Origin: Rotaria sp. Silwood1
Taxonomy: Eukaryota > Rotifera > Eurotatoria > Philodinida > Philodinidae
DNA: 64,000 nucleotides
Reading direction: 5' to 3'
Assembly (NCBI GenBank): GCA_905250075.1
Contig: CAJNOP010000899.1
Coordinates: 1 to 64,000, forward strand
Part shown: positions 13,812 through 25,069 of the stretch, piece after piece
Position numbering within the stretch: the first letter of the stretch is position 1
How the letters are laid out: the number at the start of each line of letters is the position of its first letter
Position numbers and translations under genes: made by a program
Notes under the pieces: model-generated
The model's database searches: none
Told to the model about the DNA's origin: nothing
Seen by the model: the letters and a program-made list of their open reading frames with translations, nothing else

Positions 13812-15659
13812 ATGCGGTCCGTGTGGTCATTTTTGTCATAAATTTATCTAATCAAACTGATATCCACATATTAATACTCGACTGAAATCTAAATGAACAA
13901 CACTACGGCAGCAATACCTGTACGCATCCAAAAAAAGAGATTGTATTTAATTTTTTGAGAGGTCACAAAGCAAAACGTGTGCGCGACACCACCGTGAAAA
14001 CACGTTATACTTTTAAAAATTCTACTAGAAACCCGTATGCTTACCAGCACATCTGCTGACAATATTGTTTACTAGAGCGTCCACTAGAAAAATAGGATTT
14101 TAGCTGAGCTTCTAGCTTAAAAGAAATCATATTATATTTGATCTGTAATCAGAAGATCATGCTTGAAAGAACCTAGTACTCCGGGCAGTTGTCAGACTAC
14201 ATAAATAGTCTGAATATGTCTGTATGCATTCCCACATGTGAATGAACGTAGACAAGAACACACACCAACAGAAAAACTCCCTTTTATTTCATTCATATCT
14301 ACATTCGATGCAGCAAATATGAATTCTTTGAGTGATGCTTTCCGTCAAATGTACTAATCAAATTTTGTGTACTAGCAGAAAAGCCGTTCTCACACTTTAT
14401 TCCAAAATATTTCTCAGTTCTTAGCCACTGCTAGCCCCAATTCAAACCCATTAGAACTCGACTATTGACTTTTATTCTATGAATTGCAACAATTTGAAGC
14501 GATTCTTCAGAGAATTTTCCAATGCAGCGGCTAGTCACTGTCACATGTAATTGTATTCCTTCATAACACCATCCTGTTTTATTTACACTTCACCTGATCC
14601 TAGGGTCAACTTACTTCGAAAATTCCTGAAATGTGTAGCACGATAATTTTTGACGAGAACTTTAAATGGAAGCTTTGTTGTAAGCTATTCCTGATTTCTT
14701 CAATTTCATTGTATAGTTGGAAAATCAGAGCTTTATTGAAGTTTCTCATTAAGGAAATATTAGTGTAGTATTCTCAAAACTCTAGCACTTACACAAATCT
14801 TTTGTGAGACGAGTCTGCAGCATGCCGGCAATGTGAATGACTGGTCGCTCGTCGGCGCTCCTTTGGGACGCCTGTCACGACTAGTCGCATTTTTTACACC
14901 AATGCACTTAAGCAATAGTTGTTCATTGCCAATTGAATATGAAAGATTTGACATCATTTACATATATCTTTTTGTATTACTTTCTTCAACTTATACCTGC
15001 TAGAAATAGCACGAGTCAGAACTCCTAAAAATATATACAAGGTTAAAAATATGGTTTTTTCCTAATAGTAAATAATAATGCATGACAATTTATTGCCACA
15101 TCCCAGCTGATGCCCTCCCCTATCTATGCATACAGTTCCTGAGAAGATCATAGATTTAACCATATAGAAGAACTGGTGCAGATGCGATCGAAAAATCAGT
15201 CCTATTTGACAGTTATAAGAAAATTCAGCGAATCTTTATCCCTTTTCTCCATCATTTCAAAAGACGCTGGTGCCATTCTTTGTGCATAGATGGCTTTTAC
15301 TATGTCTTTAAAAACTGCGAAGATAGGGAGATTCGAAATGCTTGGGCAGTATCTCTTTATGAAATTATGATAGTATTTCTATAACAAACATATAGGATTT
15401 CAAGATGTGAATAACTTGGATCTCTTGGAGATTTAACAGGTGTTGCCGAACCATTCCCAATCTGCATACCTTTGCAATTTTTGAAGACATACTAAAAGCT
15501 TTCTATGCGCTAAAATGGATCCGGTGTCTGTTCGAATAATAGCGAGAACGGGTATAAATTGGCGAGACTTTTTATAATTATCAAATAGGACCGATTTCAG
15601 TAGCATATTCACGTCTATCCTTTGCATATAATTCATGAATAGCCGAAAAAAGCTTCATG
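13812..15659. repeat. Non-coding DNA, first copy of a duplicated segment
   Basis: About 14260-14960 is related to 16330-17030 in the same orientation. Shared landmarks are GAAAAACTCxxTTTTATTTCATTC, TTTTCCGTC(A/C)AATGTACTA, GCAGCGGCTAGT and CACATGTAAT. The copies are much diverged and differ by insertions. I see no gene in either. Confidence 0.6.
14838..14887. mobile_element. 30-bp GC-rich micro-insertion, copy B
   Basis: A 30-bp GC-rich core (14848-14877, starting CTCGTCGGCGC and ending GCCTGTCA) lies between near-repeats TGACTGGTCG and CGACTAGTCG. A second copy of the core with different flanks lies at 16621-16650, differing at only a few positions. Confidence 0.5.
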
Positions 15660-16171
15660 CACTGTAAAAAAAAAGGAGTTTTACCGAACCCTCAAAAAAG
15701 GTTTCGTAGATGCTTAAAAGCTTCTAAATGCGTTCAAACGCTTAAATAAATGATTATCAAAATCTACGAAACCTTAAAAGGATCTGACCGCGGGCACACT
15801 GCCGGAACCATCTTTTACGAAACCTTTTTTAGGTTCCGTAGGGCGAAAAAAGGTTTCGTAAGAAAATACGAAACTTTTATAGTTTCGTAGTGAACCTTGT
15901 GGTTTCGCAGTAGGGCTTTAGACGAAACCATAAGGTCCACTACGAAACTATAAAAGTTTCGTATTTTCTTACGAAACCTTTTTTCACCCTACGGAATCTA
16001 AAAAAGGTTTCGTAGAAGATGGTTCCGGCGGTGTGCCCGCGGTCAGATCCTTTTAAGGTTTCGTAGATTTTGATAATCATTTATTTAAGCGTTTGAACGC
16101 ATTTAGAAGCTTTTAAGCATCTACGAAACCTTTTTTGAGGGTTCGGTAAAACTTCTTTTTGTTTTAGAGTG
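15660..16171. mobile_element. Foldback element, near-perfect 512-bp palindrome
   Basis: Two arms of about 240 bp are almost exact reverse complements about a centre near 15915. They start CACTGTAAAAAAAAAGGAG and end CTTTTTGTTTTAGAGTG. The arms contain repeated CTACGAAACCTTTT motifs. No coding capacity and no convincing target duplication were found. Transcripts or single strands of this DNA would form one long hairpin. Confidence 0.85.
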
Positions 16172-17286
16172 TGGTAACGACAAAAGAGTCACTTAATTCA
16201 TAACTATTTTCGTAAAATTGGAAAAAGTCGCACTATTCACTATCACTTTCTTCTTTTTCATATGTTTAGACACAATCTAAAGCCGAGATATACCATATTA
16301 GCTGACAATATAGTTAAAACAATACGGTTTCTAAACCAACAAAGACATACCGATAGAAAAACTCGTTTTATTTCATTCGAATTTGCTTCTGAAAGAGCAA
16401 ATATAAATTTGTTGAATAATGTTTTCCGTCCAATGTACTATTCAGATTTTATATCCGTAGAAAAAGACCGTTCTCATACTCTATTTGAAAATATTTTTCA
16501 GTTCCGTGTCACGTTGGATCCCATTGAAATCCATTAGATCTAGGCCACTAACATTTTCCCGGTGAATCCTAACATCTTGACACCTTCCTTCAGAAAATTT
16601 TCCAGTGCAGCGGCTAGTTGCTCGTCGGCGCCCCTTCGGAACGCCTCTCACGGCTAGCCGTTGCCACATGTAATCCTATTGTCCCATGAGATCATGCTGT
16701 TTGATTTACATTGTATCAAATTCCAGACTGCTCTTACTTTGAAAAATCATCAGATTTACAAAATGAGAACTCTTCATGGGCAGTCCCGAACCAGTACTTT
16801 GTTATTAACTATTCCTTGTTTCTTCAACCTAATTGCCTAGTTGAAAAGGTAGAGTTTTGCTAGAATTCCTGATTATGGGAATCTTAATACAGAATTCTCA
16901 ATAAACCTAGCTTTCATATAGATCTTTTCTGAAGTAAAATTAGAGTGCGCTTGCGATACGAATCAGTATTCGTTTGTTCGGTGTTACTTACGGTCATTCG
17001 TTCCATTATTTGAATACAATAAAACAATATTTGGTTATTTGTTATTTACCATAACGGTTATGACCTCATTTACAAATATCTTTTTATATTAGCTTTTTCA
17101 AGTTATACTGACTATATAGACATTACACGAGTAAGAATTCCTGAAAACATATGTGAATAATTGAGCACTAAGCCAGAATAAAATATAATGAGTGTAGACT
17201 TAAATACTGTTGATATCGGATCGACTAAAATGTGACTTTCAGTTTCAAAATGACTTGTCGGCGTGAATTCGAATGTTAGTGGGACC
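16172..17286. repeat. Second copy of the duplicated non-coding segment
   Basis: See 14260-14960 for the shared landmarks. The sub-segment 16902-17003 has a further, inverted relative at 51428-51530. The short open frame at 16262-16537 shows no recognisable domain and I do not call it a gene. Confidence 0.55.
16611..16660. mobile_element. 30-bp GC-rich micro-insertion, copy A, with empty site known
   Basis: The core 16621-16650 (starts CTCGTCGGCGC, ends GCCTCTCA) is flanked by CGGCTAGTTG and CGGCTAGCCG. The paralogous segment at 14521 reads GCAGCGGCTAGTCACTGTCA with no insert. The length difference between filled and empty sites is 40 bp, exactly 30 bp of core plus 10 bp of duplicated target. 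Confidence 0.55.
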
Positions 17287-17658
17287 CAAGGGAGAAGGAG
17301 CGAAAATGCCGTACTTCCTCGTACTTCCTGTACTTCCAGACTATGCCGTAACTGTGCATGAAATCTCTTTAGCTATTTCAAGTCTTCTATTGACCTGTGC
17401 TACGGTTTATTAATCGGAGTCCAGCTTACTGAAGGCAACCACATCCTAAAGCCCAAATATTTCATGATACTTCCAATTTGGAAGTATCATGAAGTATTTG
17501 GGCTTTTTTGTCAGATAGACTTACGTAGACTGGACTCTGGTTCATATATCGTAGCACAGGTCAATAGTAGACTTGAAATAGCTAAAGAGATTTGATGTAC
17601 AGTTCGGACATAGTCTGGAAGTACGAGAAAGTACGGCATTTTCGCTCCTTCCCCCTTG
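17287..17658. mobile_element. hAT-like foldback MITE (CAAGGG ends)
   Basis: Ends CAAGGGAGAAGGAGCG and CGCTCCTTCCCCCTTG are followed inside by AAAATGCCGTACTT in both orientations. The whole 372 bp is close to a palindrome about its centre near 17475. Flanks GTGGGACC and ATAGGACC match at 6 of 8 positions, a plausible aged 8-bp duplication. Related ends with an 8-bp duplication occur at 54295-54492. Confidence 0.7.
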
Positions 17659-18130
17659 ATAGGACCCTACATGCGTTTTCTGCATGAATACAACTCTACG
17701 CATTATATTTTTGTCTGGCAAATATCTGCTTCAGAAATCACATCTAGATAGGACGATTTACAATAAATCTGACTCATGCAGCTCAACAGCTGAGGTCGCA
17801 TGCACACTATCTCAAAAAAATCACTGATTGCACATTAGTATCACAAAAAATGTGCGAATTACACAGCAATCCTTCCTTAGGAAATCAGCTAGTAAAGAAA
17901 GAAAAAGACACTCACTAAATCATTGCATATCGAATCAAGCTTGATCGACTGATAGCCGAACACAGAACACATTTAATTCAGTGAACAAGCGGCCTGAAAA
18001 AATTTCATATTTAGTTGACGTTACTCAGATTATCGTACCTGTAATCACACTGATATGTTTGAGTACGTCACCCTTCCCATGCTTGCTATATCATAAACTC
18101 ACTTTCTTTCATATGATTCTCGCTCGATTC
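17659..18130. other. Intergenic DNA, nothing recognised
   Basis: No gene or repeat structure is apparent. Confidence 0.5.
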
Positions 18131-18568
18131 GAGGAAGAAAGTCGTTTCTAATTAGTCCATTTTCTGACCAAGAATAGCTCGAATCCGAAAACTGACTTTA
18201 CAATTAGGGCCCTCGATGTCGATGACCTACTACAATGCTATATCAGAAGATCGAAAAGCCTTCAAAAAACAAGAAGCTTATTTTTTCTTTAAATCGTGCT
18301 TCTTTTTTTTTTCTTTTTACAAAACTATCTTTCCAGGCAAAAGTTTTTCGAGAAGCCAATTTTTTTCAGAAAAAATCATGTCAAAAACTTCAAGTGAAAA
18401 TTTTGAGAAACCGACTTCAGATTCGGATTCTCCGACCTCATTTGATTTCGTCAACCTTTATAAGATATCTTTATTTTCTCAATTAATTCTTTCCTTGACC
18501 GAGAAAGTTACATTCCACATTTTGGAAAATTGATTGCAGACTCGGATTTTCCGATCTCAATTATCTAT

Positions 18569-18690
18569 TAGAGATACACCAATTCCGATTCCAACCAATT
18601 CCATTTCCAATTCCGACCAATTCCAACCAATTCCAAATTCAATCCCAACCAATTCCGACAATTCTAGGAATTGGAATTGGTGCATCCCTA
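18569..18690. mobile_element. hAT MITE, 122 bp, with 8-bp target duplication
   Basis: Ends TAGAGATACACCAATTCC and GGAATTGGTGCATCCCTA are inverted repeats of the TAGGGATGCACC type common in hAT elements. Flanks TTATCTAT and TTACCTAT agree at 7 of 8 positions. The interior consists of CCAATTCCAA repeats. Confidence 0.75.
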
Positions 18691-19369
18691 TTACCTATAA
18701 TGAAACTTTCGAAGATACGCCTGAATAAAGTTTCTCTCCGATGATTTTGGACTTTGCGACAAACAGACACACACACAAACTCTTTTTAGTTTTTTTCACA
18801 TGGCTCCCTACAGTCGAGGGTACTACGACACATTGTAACGAAAATTCGATGATATATTTAACTGTTTTCTTCGTTTTATCTTTGTTTCTTTTGATTTTGA
18901 TACACTTCCGTTACTTGTTGCTATCACTTGATCTTTTATTTCAACACTATTCTTGTTTACATATGAATTTTACACCACTATACATATCACTCACACATGT
19001 GTGTTACGTTGCTCGATCTCACTCTCGACTCTCACTATCATCAACCGTTTATATCCTCTACTGTTCTCTTCTCTCCTTCAATCTGTCCTTCTTGTAAAAA
19101 GAGAACAATGAGCATATATAGAGGGTATCGCGCAGCGGTTACACAAGTATTGAAAAAGAACAATGTATAGAGGAACATTTACAATGGTATTGAACAAGTA
19201 TTAAGCAAGTATTGAACATTATGAGCAGTATTACATATGGATATAAGGATGACATTGTACTAGAGATGGTATGAAACAAGAATGACATAACGTAAGGATG
19301 ATATCATATTTAAGTGATAGCATATCACATTGCTGTATCTCTTGGCACACACATCGCCTCGGGTATGTT

Positions 19370-19815
19370 AGGAGCCACGAAAAACCTGGTTGGGCGAAAG
19401 TAACCGAGCGAAAGCCTATGATAGGCTGGACTCCCAGCTTTAAAGAACCTGATTGGTCGAAAGCTCAATGTCGAAAACCTCTGATTGGCTGAAACTTGAG
19501 ACTGAAAAAATCTGATTGGACGATAGCCAGATATTGAAAACCTCTGATTGGCTGAAATTTCGGGCTCAATGCATCTGATTCGACGATAGATAGATATCGA
19601 AAGCCGCTGATTCGCTGTTTTTTCAGCTTCAAAGAATCTGCTTGGTCGAATTCTCGTACTCGAAAAAGCCTCATTGCCTTATTTTTCGGCTTCAACGAAT
19701 CAGATTGGTCGAAAGCACGAGATCGAAAACCCTTCATTAGCTGTTTTCCAGCTTGAAAGAATCTGAATGGACGGAAGCCCGAGGTTGAGAAACTCTCATT
19801 AGGCGATTTCTCAGG
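19370..19815. repeat. 63-bp minisatellite with an open frame on the minus strand
   Basis: Six to seven units share GAAAACCTCTGATTGGCTG and AATCTGATTGG(A/T)CGA. Because the period is 63 bp, a minus-strand frame (19866-19465) stays open and encodes 21-residue repeats such as LFRVREFDQADSLKLKKQR. I see no start context, no neighbours and no known domain, so I regard coding as unlikely. Confidence 0.6.
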
Positions 19816-20389
19816 GTGAAAGACCAATTTTGTGATCTTGTGTTTTTTGACCTGCCGCAGACCCAAAAACGTATTTCACTTTTTTTCGTATGACCCTCCC
19901 TTTAGTCGAGCGAATATCGTTATTTTCTCAAAAATCCCTTTCCTGGACCGAAAAAATTGAACTCAAAAGTTTGAGAAGCTAACCTCAGATTCGGATTCTC
20001 CGATCTCGATTTACTTTCGTCAACCTTTACAAAAAATTCACCTTTTATGTTTTTTTGACCTTGTCACAAACAGACAGACAAACTCTTTTCACTCTTTTTT
20101 ACATGATCCTCCCTACAGTCGAGGGAACAATGACCATTGGTCTTTAAACGATTTTTTTTGACCTTGATGTTCTTTTGACCCTGCCACAAGACGACAAACT
20201 TATTTTATTTCATATGACCCTCCCTTTAGTCGAAGGAGTTACGTCTAAATCTATTTAAGAATATAATGCTAAAAATGACTCACGGTGCATGCTCACGAGT
20301 AATATTGTTATCATTCGAAGCTACTGCAGTTGGAAGTAAATAAGTAATAAAGGAGTATAAGACTGCAACAAAGAACATATTTAATTTTC

Positions 20390-20465
20390 AACGAAAATTA
20401 CGAGTTTATTTCGAGCTTTCGATAATCTACAATTATCATCATCAGGAAACGACTAACGAAAAGCA
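20390..20465 (-). other. Hammerhead-ribozyme-like core, possible Penelope-like fossil end
   Basis: On the minus strand, CTGATGA is followed by a 6-bp stem (GATAAT/ATTATC, loop TGTAG) and then GAAA. This is the order of the hammerhead core and its stem II. Stems I and III are not convincing. Hammerhead motifs are known in the terminal repeats of Penelope-like elements, which bdelloids carry. No element body was identified. Confidence 0.3.
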
Positions 20466-20532
20466 GAACAACTGTTATAATATATACATATGATTAACAT
20501 CAAAGGATAACACATTACAATATTGTTAAATG

Positions 20533-20576
20533 AAAAGACATATTATAATAATTCGAATTATTATAGTATGTCTTTT
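20533..20576. repeat. 44-bp near-perfect palindrome
   Basis: AAAAGACATAT on the left is mirrored by GTATGTCTTTT on the right about a central TTCGAA, with a single non-paired position. It could form a 22-bp hairpin. The AT-rich open frame running through it is an effect of the palindrome. Confidence 0.7.
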
Positions 20577-20579
20577 CTA

Positions 20580-21580
20580 TAGCAACATAGGCTACCATTA
20601 CAGACAACTCCCCATTACAGACCTTGGCAACTTCGTGAAAAAAAAATTCTCTTCAAAATTGAGAGATAAAAATATAGCATTTTCTAATAATCGATTATCT
20701 TTAGAAAAGAACTATTATCTTTTGGACATTTAAAATCTTGGGTATTTTGTCATTAGTATAATGAAACAAAAGGAGATATGTGAGTTCCACATTTTAGCCC
20801 CAAAGTGGCTGCGCTAACAAGCTTCTTTTGATGACTATTATTTACTGCGGTACTGAAACTTATTATTTTTATATAGAATAGAAGGCCGATCGTTTCTATA
20901 TTGAACTACATCTTTTTCGATGGACTTATTCTATATTTCTAGTATAAACGTAGTGAATTTCTCAGAAACTTTTTCGAGAACCTTTTTTGCATAAATGGTT
21001 TTTCCTCATTTTTTAGAGAAATTTTGGTCTTTTGAACATGTAAACGTCTTTTCTTTGACGTGTAGCTGAAAAGAGCGTTGATTTCTCTATCGATCGACGT
21101 AGTTTTGATTAGATTTATGTCGCCTCTTACTAATGAATTTCTTCGAAAAGTAATACAAACTTGGTTTTTCACTAATATAGGAATAGGCCAAAATTTAACA
21201 GTGAAAATTAGTTTTCGCGTCAATTTCGAATCCGTTTTATTTAATATTTTTTGCATGAAGAAGTGAGACGGATCTCTGTCATTTAAAGTGATTTGCATTA
21301 TTATCAGACTTTTTGTTGCTGAAATATGCGCATGCAAAAGTTGCGTTTCAGCGCTTTTGGGATTTTATCAAATTTTCGGACAAGATGTAAAATAAATAAA
21401 ATAAAAGCTATATAATTCGATAGAGTAATTGATGCTCTATCCAACTATATTATAATAAAAAGAACCCGATGTTTTGGATAAATACAGCAAACATCACAAA
21501 ACTATCAAAAATAATTGAATCAAGTTGTAGATAGATAGCCCTACAGTCTCATACTCTCATATCACACATATTTTTATAGC
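20580..21580. other. AT-rich intergenic DNA with a repeat end
   Basis: At 20776-20822, GTGAGTTCCACATTTTAG and GGCTGCGCTAAC match, in inverse, the end of the 8424-8480 repeat. A 132-codon minus-strand frame (21337-20939) has no recognisable motif. Confidence 0.45.
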
Positions 21581-22030
21581 CCATGTACCCTTCGGCCTTA
21601 TATTCCTTGCAGACTTATCTCCCTATTGCCTTACTCCCTTCAGGGCTTATGGCTATCACAATATAATAGCCCTTGATGGCCTATCAGTAACCCGCTAAAA
21701 TAGCCCTTGAGGACCTAGGAGTAATCCATAGGATAGCTCTTGGGGACCAATGGGTACCTCCATATAATAGGCCTTGGGTACCTATGGGCGCCCCCATACG
21801 ATAGCCCTTGTGGACCTATAGGTACCCCCATAGGATAGCACTGGGGACCAATGGGTACCCTCATAGGATAGGCCTTGAGGACCTATGGACACTCCTATAT
21901 AATAGCCCTTGAGAACCCATGGGTACCCCCATAGGATCGCCTTTGAGGACCTATGGATACCACCATATGATAGCCCTGGAGGACCTATGAGTATCCCATG
22001 AAATAGCCTCTGGAGATCTCTCCCTTAGAC
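21580..22030. repeat. Minisatellite, ~37-bp units (CCATAGGATAGCCCTTGAGG)
   Basis: About eleven units of the form CCCATAGGATAGCCCTTGAGG followed by ACCTATGGGTACC are present. The consensus is close to the units at 53560-54238 and 55405-55560 (TATAGTATAGGCCTTGAGG, ACCTAAGGGTTCCC), so one repeat family occupies two loci about 31 kb apart. Confidence 0.8.
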
Positions 22031-22605
22031 TCTTATATGACCTGTGACCTTTGACCTTTGACCCGGTGCAGATTCGGGATGCACCAGTCCCAGTTCTGAC
22101 TGGTGAACTGGATCGCAGTCGGACTGAGACCGAGTCACGACTGGGTACTGAGTCCTGTGATCTTTAGTCCACTATTGTCCATTTCCGACATAAATGGCCG
22201 TGGGCATTTTTTGAATAACTTCATAATAACAAGAGATGAAGAGCTAATATTTTAACACTATCTAGAGTCAAGGTTGCTGTATCTTTTCATAAGATCGATG
22301 ACAAATTTCAGTCATCTTTCCTTTTGAATGCATCATGAGTTTTGAAGATGAGCCAAATCTGACATAAATACAATATGCTTTTGTAATTATAATATAGTGG
22401 ATAGGCAGTCTATCTTCGCCTCTATCGATCCATACAAGGCCGAGATCGATAGTTTTTTCTATTTTGAAACTGCAACGATTTTACTGAAGGCTAGTAACCA
22501 GTTTTTTGCAAAATTTGAGTGGATAAAAAATATTTTCTTCTGTAATGTTTAGTAGTCTTTGATTTCGTCACATGTTTTATGAACCTCAAGAGTCTTTTTT
22601 TCACT
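22030..22605. other. Intergenic, with a hAT-like end near 22078
   Basis: GGGATGCACCAGTCCCAG at 22078 resembles the TAGGGATGCACC terminus seen at 18569 and 54247. The opposite end was not found. Nothing else was recognised. Confidence 0.4.
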
Positions 22606-22705
22606 NNNNNNNNNNNNNNNNNNNNNNNNNNNNNNNNNNNNNNNNNNNNNNNNNNNNNNNNNNNNNNNNNNNNNNNNNNNNNNNNNNNNNNNNNNNNNNN
22701 NNNNN
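22606..22705. other. Assembly gap, 100 N
   Basis: Exactly 100 N, the usual placeholder for a gap of unknown size. Linkage between left and right sides rests on scaffolding. Confidence 0.99.
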
Positions 22706-24111
22706 TTCGAAAGGCCTCGCGTTAATAATTATTTATTTATTTAATTCTTCCCTCTTTCTATTCCTAACTCCTACTTCTATCCTCTTTTTTTCTTTTTCTT
22801 GTTCATATCTCTTGTCCACTAATAATAAATCAAAACTAAGAGAAAAAAATTAAGAAAAGAAAAATAAATTTTCATATATAAAAAAAGCTCATGTTGATTT
22901 GTTATTTTTTTAAAAATTGATATATATATATATATGTATATGAAAATAAAGATATAGCAATGCATTAAAGAGTAGAACGAGCTAATGGAAAAAAGGTACG
23001 GTTTTTTTTTGTCCGAGAGAGACGTTAAGATTGATGACCCACGTTTTGAACATCTAATATATATTCAATCATTTCGATTATTTATTCAAATTTATGAAAT
23101 AATGTAATTTCATCTTCTATGTAAATAATAAATTCTGTATATTGGTTTTACGATTTCTTAATAAAATAAAAATATCATTTGAGATTAATAAAGACCAAAG
23201 AGTGCCTTTCGCACTGAAAATAAATAGACTAACAGTTATTTTGGTCCAAAACAGCCTTCAAATATTTGAATTAAATGAATCACTTTGTTTTGATTTTTAG
23301 TACAATCAGTCAGAAATCTTTCTCTCGGAATTGAATACTGATCAAACAGAAGATAATGAAACACCTATATCGAATCTATTTTTCAGAAAAATTTAATGAA
23401 TATCTAGCAAATTATTTTATAATACCATATGAGACCACAGTTGACACATAGTAACACGAGAATAATCAATTAATATTATGATATAGCTCGTATTAGGTCT
23501 TTAATAGGTTCATATCAGTTTATTATGAGACAAAAAGACGGAAGTATTATTCATTTAATAAACTAAAGATCAAATGATTGATGACCCAGTCCGACTGTGC
23601 TGGTGTATATCTAACCAGCACCAACACCCAAGCTGTATTCTCTCTATAATTTTCTTTTGAATATATAAGGCCGGCGTATGCTAGCTAGTTTCATTGCAGA
23701 TGTATTCAGAAATACCCATTCGCATTTAGGTTAGACGTTAATTATAGTTGAATTATCTCTGCTAGAATAAACATAGTCAATATTTTGTCCTCTCGCTTTC
23801 ATACGGAATTCAGGAAAAATAAGTTAGATGAGCCAATGATGAGTTTTTACAATCAAGATATTAACGTATACAACTTTATTTTCCCGCTCGAATCGTCTGG
23901 CAAGCGATGCTCAGACTTTTATTGGCAGATTCTGAAAAATACGTTTTAATTTGCAGATGCGTGCGACTTTCGATTATACGATTATTATAATTAGAAACTT
24001 ATGTCCTCCTATGGATCAATTGTGCTGTGATACTGAGGGATACATGTCCTTTTTAATTGAAACCTCGCATTTGTTTATTTGAAATTGTTTTTGTTACTAC
24101 GACACGCATCA
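22706..24111. other. AT-rich upstream region of the fucosyltransferase piece
   Basis: No gene or repeat was recognised apart from a short TA run at 22920-22935. The last ~100 bp would hold the promoter of the 24112 frame. Confidence 0.5.
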
Positions 24112-24528
24112 ATGAATTCTCGCAGTCAGCGATTCTCAGTCTTGCTTTGTTTTTTGACATTGACTGTCACAGTGGGACTACTTTTTGTCCACCATTTGCA
24201 TTTGAAGCCGGTGTGTTATCCGATGGAATATTCTCAGAAAAGATGGGATGAGGTACCTTTGAGACAAGCTCCACAACCTGAAATGTACACATTGACAAAA
24301 GCGGAAACTGCTTCTTTTAATTTATCTAAATGCACAGTTTTGTTAAGAGCCAGTGTGGGTCGTTTGGGAAACCGAATGTTTATGTTCGCAAGTGCTTTTG
24401 GAATAGCACGTACGCACGCCTGTCGCCTTTATGTAGCAGATGGTTCCCTAATTACGAGTTCACTTGAGGGGAGAGTGACTCAGGCCGAGAATACCTTATT
24501 AAAACGAATCAACTTGGGGTCAATATAA
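24112..24528 (+). CDS. Alpha-1,2-fucosyltransferase (GT11), N-terminal piece
   Basis: From the ATG at 24112 the frame gives a short basic tail, a membrane anchor (SVLLCFLTLTVTVGLLFV) and a stem, as in Golgi type II enzymes. It then reads GRLGNRMFMFASAFGIARTHACRLYV, the GT11 entry motif G(R)LGNxMFxxASA. Similarity fades after DGSLITSSLE at about 24474 and a stop follows at 24526-24528. The remaining catalytic domain lies 2.2 kb away at 26696-27550 in the same orientation. No good GT donor is visible after SSLE, so either an intron with an odd donor separates them or the gene was split. Between them lie a telomere-like tract and a foldback element. Confidence 0.75.
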   Translation: MNSRSQRFSVLLCFLTLTVTVGLLFVHHLHLKPVCYPMEYSQKRWDEVPLRQAPQPEMYTLTKAETASFNLSKCTVLLRASVGRLGNRMFMFASAFGIARTHACRLYVADGSLITSSLEGRVTQAENTLLKRINLGSI

Positions 24529-25069
24529 GGCCTTTAAGTCAATAACAGACTGTGATTAGCTCTGGTCTCTCTCGGTACTGTCTAGTAGCCATATTTCAAT
24601 GAAATCCAGATGATAGCGACTGACCTGATAACATGACAATATGGGAATTAAAATTGCTCTTAGAGAAGGTGATAGCGAAGAAAAACCCACAAAAATCAAA
24701 ATGCTTATAAAAGCGAGAGAGAATCACGAAGAAAACATTTATTCTGTCTTACTTGTAGACCCTCAAACCTATCTCTTCAGCCTTTCTAGTCCTTTTACGC
24801 ACCTTTAGCTCTTTTGGTCCTGTTAGTCTCTTTAGATCACTTTAACCCTTCTGGTCATTATCGATTCCTTTAGTCTTTATATGTCTATTGAAAGATTTAG
24901 TTCCTTTAAGTCAATTTAGATTCCATTCGTCCTTTTAATCGTTCTAACGCCTTTTCTGTATGGCTAGCTTAGGAACCTAAAAGAACTGAAAATAGTAAAG
25001 GGGCTAAAGAGACTAACTAGTTTTAAGGGGCCTAAAGGGAGTAAAACGACTAAAAGGACATAAGAATTG
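24529..25069. other. Non-coding spacer between the fucosyltransferase pieces
   Basis: The stretch around 24770-25060 contains CTTTTAGTCC/GGACTAAAAG words in both orientations (an imperfect inverted pattern about 24965). No gene is present. Confidence 0.45.

Larger units (their letters stand above)
18130..20260. repeat. Decayed repeat block related to the hAT element at 54.2-55.4 kb
   Basis: The motif CCTCCCT(T/A)(T/C)AGTCGAGGG occurs near 18805, 19895, 20110 and 20220, and again inside 54690-54920. GATTCGGATTCTCCGACCTC with TTTCGTCAACCTTTA recurs at 18420, 19990 and 55130. The block is probably several diverged copies of a longer element. The T-rich open frames in it have no protein features. 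Confidence 0.55.

Noticed and set aside
19370-19815. CRISPR-like regular repeats
   Set aside because: The units are diverged along their whole length without unique spacers, and the genome is eukaryotic.
19465-19866. 133-residue minus-strand repeat protein
   Set aside because: The 63-bp repeat period keeps the frame open by arithmetic. No start context, expression sign or known domain.
20939-21337. 132-codon minus-strand frame
   Set aside because: No motif, AT-biased composition, and an overlapping frame on the other strand. I cannot support it as a gene.
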